From Pseudomonadota bacterium (GTDB lineage Bacteria > Pseudomonadota > Gammaproteobacteria > Burkholderiales > Thiobacillaceae): a DNA stretch of 64,000 nt. This document shows, piece by piece, positions 36,724 through 45,759 of the stretch. A program made the translations under genes and the position numbers. The DNA lies in the NCBI GenBank assembly GCA_021802555.1, contig JAJZRU010000003.1, forward strand, positions 1-64,000, read 5' to 3'. Below the pieces are notes generated by a model. The model was given only the letters and a program-made list of their open reading frames with translations. It had not been told where the DNA came from and did no database searches. Position 1 is the first letter of the stretch, and each line of letters starts with the position of its first letter.

Positions 36724-37440
36724 TTGAGCGAACGCCCGACGCCCGGCCTGGCCGCCCACGTGGCGGCCGTACGCATGCGCATCGCCCAAGCCGCCCGGAC
36801 GGCCGGGCGCGATCCTGCGGGCATCGGCCTGATCGGCGTGAGCAAGGGAATCGACGCCGGGATGCTGCGGCAGGCAGCCGCGCTGGGGCTTAAGGATATC
36901 GGCGAAAGCTATCTCCAGGAAGCGCTGCCCAAAATGGCCGAACTGGCCGACCTGCCCCTGACTTGGCATTTCATCGGCCCGCTGCAAAGCAACAAAACGC
37001 GGGCGGTGGCGGAACACTTTGCCTGGGTGCATGGCGTAGACCGCCTCAAGCTGGCCGAGCGCCTCTCCGCCCAACGCCCCGCCGGCCTACCCCCGCTGCA
37101 GGTCTGTCTTCAAGTCAATGTCAGCGGCGAGGCCAGCAAAGGCGGCGTGGAAGAGGGACAACTGGCGCCCCTGGCACAGGCCGTTGCCCGCCTGCCGCGG
37201 TTACAATTACGGGGGCTGATGGCCATACCCGCGCCGGCGTCCGGGCTGGCCGTGCAAAGAATGCCTTTTGCGCGCTTGAGAACCCTCCTGGAGGACCTCG
37301 ACGCCGGCGGCCTCGCCCTGGACACGCTCTCCATGGGCATGTCGGCCGACCTGGAGGCCGCCATCCTGGAGGGCGCGACCTGGGTGCGGGTGGGGACGGC
37401 CCTGTTCGGCGCGCGCAGAAAAACGGCGGGGGAGCCATGA
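36724..37440 (+). CDS. yggS: PLP homeostasis protein YggS/PROSC
   Basis: 238 residues if started at the TTG at 36724; no ATG is available in frame outside pilT. It is a TIM-barrel PLP-binding protein without known catalysis that buffers pyridoxal phosphate and affects amino-acid metabolism. The PLP lysine is in LIGVSKGID (where many relatives have AVSKT), followed by DIGESYLQEALPK, WHFIGPLQSNK and the C-terminal LSMGMSADLEAAILEGATWVRVG. It is first in a tightly overlapping run with proC, yggT and yggU. Confidence 0.9.
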   Translation: MSERPTPGLAAHVAAVRMRIAQAARTAGRDPAGIGLIGVSKGIDAGMLRQAAALGLKDIGESYLQEALPKMAELADLPLTWHFIGPLQSNKTRAVAEHFAWVHGVDRLKLAERLSAQRPAGLPPLQVCLQVNVSGEASKGGVEEGQLAPLAQAVARLPRLQLRGLMAIPAPASGLAVQRMPFARLRTLLEDLDAGGLALDTLSMGMSADLEAAILEGATWVRVGTALFGARRKTAGEP

Positions 37441-38255
37441 CAGACAGCATTACCTTCATCGGCGGCGGCAACATGGCCACCGCCATCATCGCCGGGCTGG
37501 CCGGCAAGGGGGCGGCCGGCGAACACATCGAGGTCGTCGATCCTTCGGACGACGCCCACGGCCGGCTGGTAGGGCGTTTCGGCGTCACCCTGAGGCGCGA
37601 TCTTGCCCATGCGCATCTGGGCAGGACGGTGATCCTGGCGGTCAAGCCGCAACGGCTTAAACAAGTGGCAGAGCAGCTCGCCTCCCGCATCGGCGACCGG
37701 CTGGCGGTGTCGGTGGCGGCCGGCGTGCGCGTGGCCGATCTGACCCGCTGGCTGGGCGGCCATGAGCGCATCGTGCGCACCATGCCCAATACCCCCGCCA
37801 TGGTGGGCGCCGGCATCACCGCCCTGTATGCCGGGCCGCGAGTCGATGCCGCGGGCCGCTCGCGCGCGGAAGCCATCCTGCGCGCGGTAGGCACTGCCGT
37901 CTGGGTGCCCGAAGAAAGCCAACTGGACGCCGTCACGGCCGTTTCCGGCAGCGGCCCGGCCTATGTGTTCTACTTCATGGAAGCGCTCGAAGCGGCGGCC
38001 GGCAGGGAGGGGCTCGCGCCCGAGGTGGCGCGCCAGCTGGCCCTGCAGACCTTCGTCGGCGCCGCGCGCCTGGCGCTGGAATCCGGCGAGGAGCCGGCCA
38101 CGCTGCGCGCGCGCGTCACCTCCAAGGGCGGCACCACCGAGCGCGGCATCGCCGCCCTGGAAAACGCGGACGTGCCGGATGCCGTGGCTCAGGCAGTGGC
38201 CGCCGCCCGGCGGCGTTCCGAGGAACTGGGCGACGAGTTGGGGGCCGCGCCATGA
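37437..38255 (+). CDS. proC: Pyrroline-5-carboxylate reductase
   Basis: 272 residues from the ATG that overlaps the yggS stop (ATGA). It catalyses the last step of proline synthesis with NAD(P)H. The Rossmann loop is FIGGGNMATAIIAGL (about 7-21). The family signature near the C terminus is intact: TAVSGSGPAYVF and VTSKGGTTERGI. It is followed by yggT with another ATGA overlap. Confidence 0.96.
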   Translation: MTDSITFIGGGNMATAIIAGLAGKGAAGEHIEVVDPSDDAHGRLVGRFGVTLRRDLAHAHLGRTVILAVKPQRLKQVAEQLASRIGDRLAVSVAAGVRVADLTRWLGGHERIVRTMPNTPAMVGAGITALYAGPRVDAAGRSRAEAILRAVGTAVWVPEESQLDAVTAVSGSGPAYVFYFMEALEAAAGREGLAPEVARQLALQTFVGAARLALESGEEPATLRARVTSKGGTTERGIAALENADVPDAVAQAVAAARRRSEELGDELGAAP

Positions 38256-38827
38256 TGACCGACGGACTCCAGTTCGTCGTCCAGACGCTGGGCAACCTGT
38301 TTCTGTTCACTCTCCTGCTGCGCTTCGCCATGCAGCTGTTCCGCGCGCCTTTCGGCAACCCTTTCGGCCAGTTCGTGGTGGCTTTCACCGATTTTCTGGT
38401 GCGCCCGCTGCGGCGCGCGATCCCCGGCTACAAGGGGATCGATTTCGCCACCCTGGCGGGGGCTTGGCTGGTGGAGTACCTGATCCAGATCCTGCTCTTG
38501 TGGTCAGGCGGCTTCCCTTTCCGCCTGGCGGCCGGGGCCGCCTTGCCGGCACTGGCGTTGCTTGCCCTGGTGAAGCTCCTGGAACTGGCCATTTATCTGG
38601 TCATGGGCATTACCGTGATCCGCGCCGTGCTATCGTGGGTGAACCCTTACTCACCGCTGGCGCCCGTCATTTACGCGCTCAGCGAACCCATCCTGGCGCC
38701 GCTGCGGCGCATCATCCCGCTCGTGGGCAACGTCGATCTCACCCCGTTGGTGGTGTTTTTCGTCGGCCAGCTGATCATCCTTGTGCCGCTGCGCGCCATC
38801 GAAATGGCGATCCTGGGCAGCTTCTGA
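38252..38827 (+). CDS. yggT: YggT family membrane protein
   Basis: 191 residues with two YggT units. Each has a pair of hydrophobic helices around the motif RFAMQLFRAPFGNPFG in the first unit and RAVLSWVNPYSPLAPVIYAL in the second, followed by PLRR(I/A)IP. The family is implicated in membrane organisation and osmotic or division-linked functions; the exact role is unsettled. It overlaps proC by ATGA and its stop overlaps the yggU start by one base (TGATG). Confidence 0.92.
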   Translation: MMTDGLQFVVQTLGNLFLFTLLLRFAMQLFRAPFGNPFGQFVVAFTDFLVRPLRRAIPGYKGIDFATLAGAWLVEYLIQILLLWSGGFPFRLAAGAALPALALLALVKLLELAIYLVMGITVIRAVLSWVNPYSPLAPVIYALSEPILAPLRRIIPLVGNVDLTPLVVFFVGQLIILVPLRAIEMAILGSF

Positions 38828-39144
38828 TGACCGCCTGGGCACGCCGCGACGTGCAGGGCCGCTGGGTCTTTTCCCTGCACATCACCCCCGGCGCCGGCAA
38901 AAACGCCGTGGCCGGGGAGCGCGAAGGCCGGCTGTGGATCAAGCTCGCCGCGCGCGCCGCCGACAACCAGGCCAACGAAGCCCTGCTCAAATTCCTGGCC
39001 GCCCGGCTGGCCGTCGCGAAAACCCGCCTGGAACTGCTGAAGGGCAATACCAGCCGGCAGAAGCTGGTGGCGGCTCCGCCGGACGCCGTCCCCGAACGGC
39101 TGCTGGAGAACCCTATGAACCTCCCGGAAGACCGCCCCCGATGA
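38827..39144 (+). CDS. yggU: DUF167 (YggU) family protein
   Basis: 105 residues. The DUF167 fold is recognised by ITPGAGKNAVAGEREGRLWIK, the core DNQANEALLKFLAARLAV and the strand LLKGNTSRQKLV. Function is unknown. It is the usual partner of yggT, and the stop overlaps the start of the GTPase gene by ATGA. Confidence 0.92.
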   Translation: MTAWARRDVQGRWVFSLHITPGAGKNAVAGEREGRLWIKLAARAADNQANEALLKFLAARLAVAKTRLELLKGNTSRQKLVAAPPDAVPERLLENPMNLPEDRPR

Positions 39145-41036
39145 CCGCACTGCTGGAACAGGAAGTCGCCGATTACACGGCGCGCCGCGACCGCCTGGTG
39201 GAAGCCGTCCACGCCTTCATCCACTGGCTGGACAAGCACGAAGGCATGGACGGCGAGCGCAACCTGCGCCTGCTCGACGGCGCCGAAGCACTCAAGCGCG
39301 ACCGCCTCACCCTGGCCTTCGTGGCGGAATATTCGCGCGGCAAGAGCGAACTGATCAACGCCTTGTTTTTCGCCGACCACGGCCACCGCCTGCTGCCCTC
39401 GGAGGCCGGGCGCACGACCATGTGCCCCACCGAGATTTTTTACGACGCCCAGGAAGAGCCCTGCCTCAGGCTGCTGCCCATAGAATCGCGCCTCACGGAG
39501 GAAACCCTGGCCCATCTCAAGCTCAAGCCCGTGGAATGGGTCAAGCTCAGGCTCGATCCGGAAGACCGTGCGGCCTGGCCGCAGGCTTTGCAAAAACTGC
39601 GCGAGACCAAGCGGCTGCCGGTGCAGACGGCGCTCGCGCTGGGGCTGCTGGAGCCCCAAAGCACGGACGCAGAGTTCGCGGCGGACGGCTGTCTCGACAT
39701 TCCCGCCTGGCGCTATGCCCTGCTCAATCTGCCGCATCCCCTGCTTGAAGCGGGGCTGGTGCTGCTGGACACGCCCGGCCTCAACGCCCTGGGCAGCGAG
39801 CCGGAACTGACCCTGTCGGCCATACCGAACGCGCATGCAGTCATGTTCCTGCTGGCAGCGGATACCGGGGTGACGCGCAGCGACCTGGAAATCTGGCAGA
39901 AATACGTGCACAAGCACGTCAATTTCCACATCGCCGTGCTCAACAAGATCGACACGCTGTGGGACGAAATGAGGCCCGCCGAGGAGGTCGGCGCCGGCAT
40001 CGAGCGCCAGATGCAGGAGACGGCGCGCATCCTCAAGCTGCCGCTGGAACAAGTGTTCGCGCTGTCGGCCAGAAGCGCGCTGCTGGGCCGCGTCAAGCAG
40101 GATGCCGAGCTGCTGGCGCGCTCCGGCGTCCTGCCGCTGGAGAGCCTGCTGGCGCACAAGATCATTCCCGCGCGCCGCGAGATTCTTTGCCACGCCGCCT
40201 TGCGCGACATGGAGGAGCGGCTCGCCGGCCATCAGGCGCGCCTGGCCGAGCGCGCCCACCAGGTCAGCCGCCACCTGATCGAGCTGTCGCAATTGTCGGG
40301 CCAGAACCGTGACAGAGTGCAGCAGTTGCGCGACGAGGCGATGCAGGAGAAGGCGCGCTACGAAGCCACGGCGGAGCGTTTCCGCCAATTGCGCGCGCAG
40401 GTTTTGCGCCAGGGGGAAGAGCTGCTCGGCCTGCTGTCCAAGGAAAACCTCTCCGCCCTGCTGGCCGACGCCATACCCGACATGGAAGGGGCGTGGACCA
40501 CCGGCGGACTCACCGGCGCCATGCGCCGCCTGGCCGAGGAGGCGCATGAGCGCTTTGCCCGCGCCAGCCGCATGGGTCACAACATCCAGCGCTTTCTGCA
40601 CGAGACCTGCGAGCGCTTCGTGCAGCTGCACGGCTTCACGGCCATGCAGGTGCCCGCGCTGGATTTGCAGCGCTACCGCCAGCGCATGGAGGCGCTGGTG
40701 AAGGAGGCCGAGGAATTCTGCCGCGATCCCGCCAACCTGGTGCTGGAAAAGCGCTTCATGATCCGCCGCTTCGTTGCCGGGGTGGTGCAGGAAGCGGTCA
40801 AGACCTACACCCTGGCGGCGCAGGAAACGGACCGCTGGCTGCAGCTCGCCATCACGCCCATCACCGCGCGCGTGCGCGAGCACAAGCAGGTCCTGGACGA
40901 ACGCCTGGACAATCTGAAGAAAATCCTCGCCAACGCCGAAGTCCTGCAAAGCCGCATGCTGGAGATGAAGCAAGAGCTGGCCACGCTCAAGCAAAGCCGC
41001 GCGGAGCTGGACGATATCGCCCACGCCCTGCCCTGA
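39141..41036 (+). CDS. Dynamin-like large GTPase
   Basis: 631 residues. The GTPase domain occupies about 60-300: G1 VAEYSRGKSELINALF (about 62-77; the first glycine of the P-loop is replaced by alanine), a threonine in GRTTMCPTE as G2, G3 LDTPGLNALG (about 209-218) and G4 LNKIDTLWDE. Long helices from about 330 to the end include coiled-coil-like stretches (MQEKARYEATAERFRQLR, LKQSRAELDDI) that would form the dynamin stalk. No transmembrane helix is obvious. It is translationally coupled to yggS-proC-yggT-yggU, suggesting a membrane-linked job alongside YggT. Confidence 0.85.
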   Translation: MTALLEQEVADYTARRDRLVEAVHAFIHWLDKHEGMDGERNLRLLDGAEALKRDRLTLAFVAEYSRGKSELINALFFADHGHRLLPSEAGRTTMCPTEIFYDAQEEPCLRLLPIESRLTEETLAHLKLKPVEWVKLRLDPEDRAAWPQALQKLRETKRLPVQTALALGLLEPQSTDAEFAADGCLDIPAWRYALLNLPHPLLEAGLVLLDTPGLNALGSEPELTLSAIPNAHAVMFLLAADTGVTRSDLEIWQKYVHKHVNFHIAVLNKIDTLWDEMRPAEEVGAGIERQMQETARILKLPLEQVFALSARSALLGRVKQDAELLARSGVLPLESLLAHKIIPARREILCHAALRDMEERLAGHQARLAERAHQVSRHLIELSQLSGQNRDRVQQLRDEAMQEKARYEATAERFRQLRAQVLRQGEELLGLLSKENLSALLADAIPDMEGAWTTGGLTGAMRRLAEEAHERFARASRMGHNIQRFLHETCERFVQLHGFTAMQVPALDLQRYRQRMEALVKEAEEFCRDPANLVLEKRFMIRRFVAGVVQEAVKTYTLAAQETDRWLQLAITPITARVREHKQVLDERLDNLKKILANAEVLQSRMLEMKQELATLKQSRAELDDIAHALP

Positions 41037-41089
41037 GGGACGTGGCGAAGCCGCCCCAAATCATGAAACGCTCTTACCGCCCTGTCCGT

Positions 41090-41125
41090 TTCCCTCACCC
41101 CAGCCCTCTCCCAGGGGGCGAGGGG
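41090..41125. repeat. Copy of a dispersed CCCTCACCCC...CTCTCCC-type repeat
   Basis: The gap between the GTPase and ttcA carries TTTCCCTCACCCCAGCCC followed by TCTCCCAGGGGGCGAGGG. This belongs to a palindromic repeat type that recurs between genes in many GC-rich bacteria. An outer inverted repeat TTACCGC/GCGGTAA (about 41075 and 41130) frames it. It separates two convergent genes and may form the 3' end of both transcripts. Confidence 0.6.
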
Positions 41126-41173
41126 GGCGCGGTAACGCTGCACGTTGTTTCACGCTAAGAAGCCCCGTAAGGG

Positions 41174-41917
41174 TCACCCGGGCGCCGCGCCCATGAGCGG
41201 CTTGATGGCCGTGAGCAAATGCCCGAACAGTGCGGGATGCTCTTTCTCCTGCTGCGCCAGCAGCGTCTTCATGGCAAAGCGCTGCTGCGGCATGGCGAAG
41301 CAGGCCGGGCAGTTTTCCTGCACCACCGGCAGATTCGCCTTCGCCGCATAGTCGCGGGTCTGGCGCTCGCGCACGTAGATGAAGGGGCGGATGACGCGCA
41401 CATCCCCGGCATCGTTCAGATAATTGGCCTGCATGGTGCGCAGCTTGCCGCCGAAGAAGGCGGACATGAGAAAAGTCTCCGCCAGATCGTCCAGATGCTG
41501 GGCCAGGGCCAGGACGTTGCAGCCCTGCTCGCGGCAGACGCGGTACAGCACGCCGCGCCGCATGCGCGAGCAGTAGGCGCAGAAGCTGTCGCCTTCCAGG
41601 AGCCTGCCCTTGGCCTCCTCCAGGATGGGCTGCGACTCGAAGAAATAGGGCACATTCATCTGCGCCAGATAGGGGATGAGCGCGCGCGGATCGTAGTCGG
41701 GCGACTGCGGATCCACGGTGCAGGCCGCCAGCTCGAACTTGATGGGCGCCTTGTGCCGCAGGTGGCGCAGCACGTGCAGCAGCGAGAGCGAATCCTTGCC
41801 GCCCGAAAGTCCCAGCAGCACGCGGTCGCCCGGCCGGATCATGGCATAGTCGCCGATGGCGCGGCCGGCCTCGACCACCAGGGAGCGGGGCGGATGGTCA
41901 GGCGTGGGCAGGCTCAT
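41174..41917 (-). CDS. ttcA: tRNA 2-thiocytidine synthetase TtcA
   Basis: 247 residues. It thiolates cytidine 32 in certain tRNAs using ATP and an iron-sulfur cluster. The PP-loop is LLGLSGGKDSLSLL (about 34-47). The two cysteine pairs CAYCSRMRRG (about 113) and CPACFAMP (about 199) are present. It is shorter at the N terminus than the roughly 310-residue E. coli protein, but the catalytic parts are complete. Its start lies 20 bases inside the end of msbA. Confidence 0.92.
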   Translation of the reverse strand: MSLPTPDHPPRSLVVEAGRAIGDYAMIRPGDRVLLGLSGGKDSLSLLHVLRHLRHKAPIKFELAACTVDPQSPDYDPRALIPYLAQMNVPYFFESQPILEEAKGRLLEGDSFCAYCSRMRRGVLYRVCREQGCNVLALAQHLDDLAETFLMSAFFGGKLRTMQANYLNDAGDVRVIRPFIYVRERQTRDYAAKANLPVVQENCPACFAMPQQRFAMKTLLAQQEKEHPALFGHLLTAIKPLMGAAPG

Positions 41918-43646
41918 GGAATTGCAGGCGGTGCAAATGGGCGTAGGCGCCGCCGCGGGCCAAAAGCTCCCGATGCGAGCCTATTTCGACGATGCGCCCG
42001 CCTTGCAGCACGACGATGCGGTCGGCCCGCTCGATGGTAGACAAGCGGTGGGCGATGACGATGGTGGTGCGGCCGCGCATGAGCGTCTCCAGCGCGGCCT
42101 GCACATGGCGTTCGGAGGCCGTGTCCAGCGCCGAGGTGGCCTCGTCCAGGATGAGGATGGGCGCGTTCTTCAACAGCGCGCGTGCAATGGCCACGCGCTG
42201 GCGCTGCCCGCCCGAGAGCTTGGTGCCATTCTCGCCCACCGGGGTGTCCAGGCCTTCGGGCAGCTTGGCGATGAACTCCCAGGCGTGCGCCGCCTCGCAG
42301 GCCGCCTGGATTTGCGCATCGCCCGCCGCGCGCGCGGCACCGTAGGCGATGTTGGCGCGCAGGCTGTCGTTGAACAGCACCACGTCCTGGGACACCAGGG
42401 CGATGTTGGCGCGCAGATCAGAGAGGCGGATATCCTCCAGCGGCACGTCGTCCAGCAGGATGCGCCCGGCGCTGGGGTGGTAGAAGCGCGCCAAGAGGTT
42501 CACCAGACTAGTCTTGCCCGCGCCGCTGGGCCCCACCAGGGCCACGGTTTCGCCGGGCTGGATATGCAGGTCGATGTCCGCCAGGGCCTGACCGGGCTTG
42601 CCTTCGTAGGCCAGGCTCACGTTGTCGAAGCGGATGTCGCCGCGGCAGGCGGGCAAAGCGATGGTGCCGCTGTCGGGCTCGGGCGCGCGGTCGAGCATGC
42701 CGAACACCACCTCCGAGGCCGCCAGTCCGCGCTGCAGCACGTCGTTCAGGCCGATCAGGCGCTTTACCGGCGCGAAGATCAGCATCATGGCCATGACGAA
42801 GGCGAAGAAGCTGCCCAGCGTGGTGGCGCCGTGGATGGCCTGGTACACGGCCAAGGTGACGATGATCGCCAGGGCCAGCGCGCCCATCAGCTCCACCAGC
42901 GGGCTGTTGCCGGCCACGGCGGCGGTGCGCTTCATCTCGAAGCGGCGCGCGGCGTCGACGATGCGGTGAAAGCGCTCGCGTTCATAGGCTTCGCCGCCGA
43001 AGATTTTCACCACCTTGTGCGCGGACAGCGATTCGTTCAGGGCCTGGGCCATGTCGCCGATGTTCTTCTGCGTATTGCGCGAAATGCCCCGCAGGCGGCG
43101 GCTCAAACGGCGGATGAGCAGGATGGAAGGCGGCGCGGCTGCCAGCACGATGAGGCTCAGCTGCCAGTTGAGATACAACAGATAAAGGGTCAACCCCAGC
43201 ACGGTGAGGCTGTCCTTCACCAGGCTCACCAGCGCGGTGGTGGCCGAGCGCATCATCTGGTCGACGTTGAAGGCCACGTCCGCCACCATCTGGCCCACGG
43301 TGTTGTTGTCGAAGAAAGGGGTGGGCAGGCTGAGGATGCGGCCGTAGAGGGCTTCGCGCAGATTCATCACCACACGGTTGCCGACCCAGGCGGTGCTGTA
43401 GGCGCCGACGAAATTGGCCAGGCCGCGCACCAGAAACAGGCCGATGATCGCCGCCGGCACGAAGTAGAGCAGGGGCTTCTCGCGCAGCACGAAGCCCTGG
43501 TCGAAGATCATCTTGAACAGCGCCGGCAGGGCGGGCTCGCTGGCGGCGGCCACGGCATTGGCCAGCACCGAGACGACATAGACGCGCCAGTAGGGCCTGG
43601 CCGCGCCGAGGATGCGGCGGAAAAGGGCGCGGCTGTCGGAATTCAC
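41898..43646 (-). CDS. msbA: Lipid A/lipooligosaccharide flippase MsbA (ABC transporter)
   Basis: 582 residues from the GTG at 43646, chosen because it overlaps the previous stop by GTGA and gives the usual length; an earlier start would add 14 residues read from the upstream gene. Six membrane helices (about 1-310) are fused to an ATPase domain: Walker [11 protein letters not shown] (about 365-374), signature [15 protein letters not shown], Walker [13 protein letters not shown] and the switch histidine in VIAHRLST. It flips lipid A-core across the inner membrane. Confidence 0.93.
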   Translation of the reverse strand: MNSDSRALFRRILGAARPYWRVYVVSVLANAVAAASEPALPALFKMIFDQGFVLREKPLLYFVPAAIIGLFLVRGLANFVGAYSTAWVGNRVVMNLREALYGRILSLPTPFFDNNTVGQMVADVAFNVDQMMRSATTALVSLVKDSLTVLGLTLYLLYLNWQLSLIVLAAAPPSILLIRRLSRRLRGISRNTQKNIGDMAQALNESLSAHKVVKIFGGEAYERERFHRIVDAARRFEMKRTAAVAGNSPLVELMGALALAIIVTLAVYQAIHGATTLGSFFAFVMAMMLIFAPVKRLIGLNDVLQRGLAASEVVFGMLDRAPEPDSGTIALPACRGDIRFDNVSLAYEGKPGQALADIDLHIQPGETVALVGPSGAGKTSLVNLLARFYHPSAGRILLDDVPLEDIRLSDLRANIALVSQDVVLFNDSLRANIAYGAARAAGDAQIQAACEAAHAWEFIAKLPEGLDTPVGENGTKLSGGQRQRVAIARALLKNAPILILDEATSALDTASERHVQAALETLMRGRTTIVIAHRLSTIERADRIVVLQGGRIVEIGSHRELLARGGAYAHLHRLQFHEPAHA

Positions 43647-45043
43647 GCGCCGGGGGCCTTTCCGAACACCTGTTCCATGAGCCCCCATTTTGCCCCCAGG
43701 GTTTCCGCCGCGTTCTGCATTTCCTCTCCCAGGGCCGGGTGGTTGTAAAAGCTTTGCGCCAGGCTCGCCAGCGCATCCGTGCGGCCGTAGCGCGCGGCCA
43801 CCAGATGGATCAGCTCGCCGGCATCCGCGCCCACTACCTCGGCGCCCAAGAGCGCGCCGCTGTCCAGTTCGGCGACGAGCCGCACGTAGCCTTCGGCCGC
43901 GCCCATGCCCAAAGCGCGCGGGTTGGTCTCGAAGGCCGCGAAGCCGGTGGCGGGTTCCAGCCCGGCGTCCTCGGCCTGTTCCTCGTTCAAGCCCAGACGG
44001 CCCAATTCGAGGGCGGAATATACCAGCTCGGGCACGGCTTCGGGCTGCCGTGCGCGGCTGCCGGGCTCGATCAGATTGGCCACCGCCACTGCGGCGTCGG
44101 CCAGCGCCTGGTTGGCGTTCATGACCGGGTTGGCGCAGTCGCCGATGGCGTAGATATGCGCTTGCGAGGTTTGCAAGTGGGCATTCACTGCCACGTAACC
44201 CTGCGCATCCAGCGCTACGCCCGCGGCCGGCAAACCCAGCTCAGCGGTATTGGGCAAGCGCCCGGTGCCCAGCAGCAGCCAATCGACGTCGAGGGTCGCG
44301 CCATCCGCGAGGCCCAAAGCCAGGCCGTTCCCAGTTTGCGCGAGGCCTTGCACCGTTGTCTGGCGCGGCGCGATGCCGTGGCGCGCCAGGGCCTCGCCAA
44401 GCAGTTTCAGGGCAGGCGCGGAATAGCGCCCGTGGCTCAAAGGAGAGGCGCGCGTGAGCCAGACGATGTCATGCCCCAACATGGCCAGGATGAAGGCGAA
44501 TTCCACGCCGATGACGCCGCCCCCCACCAGGGCCGCTTTCCTGCCCGTGGGCGGCGGAGCATCGAACAGATCGTCGGTGGTGAGCACGCGGCCGGGGATG
44601 CGCTGGAAGGGCGCCGGCACCCGCGGCGCGGAGCCTGTGGCGATGACATAGTGGCGCGCCGCCAACGTCTGCTCATTTACTTGCACGCGCTGCGCGTCGA
44701 TGAAGCGGGCACGGCCCTCGTAGCGCGTCACGCCCAAACGCCTGAGGTAATCGACGTAACTATCTCGCACCCGGCCGACCACATCCTTCTGGTGCTGCCA
44801 GGCCGCCGCGAAATCCGCCTGCAAGGGCGTCTGTAAACCGCGTGCCTGCCAGTCGCCGCTGCGGCTGTGCGCCACAAGCCGGGCGGTGTGGTGCCAGGCT
44901 TTCTTCGGTACGCAGCCGCGGTTCAGGCAGGTGCCGCCCCAGGCGGCCTGTTCCGCGATGGCCACATCCCAGCCGCGCAGCCTGGCCAGCACCGCAGCGC
45001 GGTAGCCGGCGGGACCGGAGCCGATAACGAGCAGATCGTGCAT
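43643..45043 (-). CDS. Pyridine nucleotide-disulfide oxidoreductase (dihydrolipoamide dehydrogenase-like)
   Basis: 466 residues from the ATG at 45043. Class I flavoprotein disulfide reductase: FAD loop VIGSGPAGYRAAVLA (about 6-20), redox pair GGTCLNRGCVPKKAW (about 36-50), NAD loop LVGGGVIGVEFAFILA, second FAD site IYAIGDCAN, and the C-terminal catalytic segment SFYNHPALGEEM in place of the common HAHPTLSE. It could be an E3-type lipoamide dehydrogenase, but no 2-oxoacid dehydrogenase genes are near and the CVPKK form is seen in several less-studied reductases. The substrate is therefore open. It is translated just ahead of msbA. Confidence 0.82.
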   Translation of the reverse strand: MHDLLVIGSGPAGYRAAVLARLRGWDVAIAEQAAWGGTCLNRGCVPKKAWHHTARLVAHSRSGDWQARGLQTPLQADFAAAWQHQKDVVGRVRDSYVDYLRRLGVTRYEGRARFIDAQRVQVNEQTLAARHYVIATGSAPRVPAPFQRIPGRVLTTDDLFDAPPPTGRKAALVGGGVIGVEFAFILAMLGHDIVWLTRASPLSHGRYSAPALKLLGEALARHGIAPRQTTVQGLAQTGNGLALGLADGATLDVDWLLLGTGRLPNTAELGLPAAGVALDAQGYVAVNAHLQTSQAHIYAIGDCANPVMNANQALADAAVAVANLIEPGSRARQPEAVPELVYSALELGRLGLNEEQAEDAGLEPATGFAAFETNPRALGMGAAEGYVRLVAELDSGALLGAEVVGADAGELIHLVAARYGRTDALASLAQSFYNHPALGEEMQNAAETLGAKWGLMEQVFGKAPGA

Positions 45044-45279
45044 TTCAGTGCGCCAGGAGACCGTGGCCATCCCGGCAAGATGTCGCACAGGACGACGCCG
45101 CGGATGATGCGGGTGGCACGATTGCCGGTGTAGCCGCCGGCGCCCGTGAACGGGTGCGGGCGGGGCCAATGTCTGCTCCAGGGATCCGGGGACGGAGTTG
45201 GGGGGTGTGCCTCATGCTGACGCGATTTTACCCCGTCGCCGCGGCCATGCTCCGCGGCGGCCGCGGGCAGGTCGTCCGC

Positions 45280-45759
45280 TTACAGCATCGCCTTCAGCTT
45301 GCGCCCACCGGCAATGGTAAACCCCTCCCGCTCGTAAAACGCCAGAGTCCGGTCGAACTGCGGCAGCGGCGGGGTGGTCACCTCCAGGCGCTTCCAGCCG
45401 CGCGTGCGGCCGAAAGTCTTGGCTTCCCCCATCAGGCGCCGCCCCACGGCCTGCGAGCGAAACGGCGGACGCACGTAGAATTCCGGCACGATGCCGAACA
45501 CCCCTTCGGCATAGAGCGCATAGCTTTCGCACAGCGCAATGAAGCCGGCCGGGGCCGCCTCGGCGCTTGCGGCGACAAACACGAAATACTTTTCCCGCCC
45601 GATGAAATCCCTGAGATTCGCCGCCGCGCCATCGAGTTTGAAATTGAAAGCCTGGCTCCCGACCGCGCGCATGATTTCATCCAGCAGCTCGCCGGCCATG
45701 ACGGCGACCTCATGGGCGTCCGCGGCGGTGGCTCTTTGTATGCGCAGATCAGAACTCAC
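45280..45759 (-). CDS. GNAT family acetyltransferase (PaiA-like position)
   Basis: 159 residues, a single GNAT domain. The acetyl-CoA binding loop is represented by VRPPFRSQAVGRRLMGEA (about 97-114), preceded by strands with GFIALCESYALYAEGVFGIV. It overlaps the end of the gene for a PaiB-type flavin-binding protein by 11 bases. In Bacillus, PaiA (an acetyltransferase of this fold acting on polyamines) and PaiB are likewise paired. The substrate here is not proven. Confidence 0.8.
   Translation of the reverse strand: MSSDLRIQRATAADAHEVAVMAGELLDEIMRAVGSQAFNFKLDGAAANLRDFIGREKYFVFVAASAEAAPAGFIALCESYALYAEGVFGIVPEFYVRPPFRSQAVGRRLMGEAKTFGRTRGWKRLEVTTPPLPQFDRTLAFYEREGFTIAGGRKLKAML

Noticed and set aside
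38775-41024. Long minus-strand open frame opposite yggU and the dynamin-like GTPase
   Set aside because: The plus-strand genes have intact motifs and tight overlaps; the minus frame has no domains.
41856-43748. Long plus-strand open frame opposite msbA
   Set aside because: Antisense to an ABC transporter with all ATPase motifs intact.
45044-45279. Gap before the disulfide oxidoreductase gene as a possible gene
   Set aside because: A minus-strand reading contains a plausible stretch near 45070-45150 but no start, no stop context and no family; treated as non-coding.
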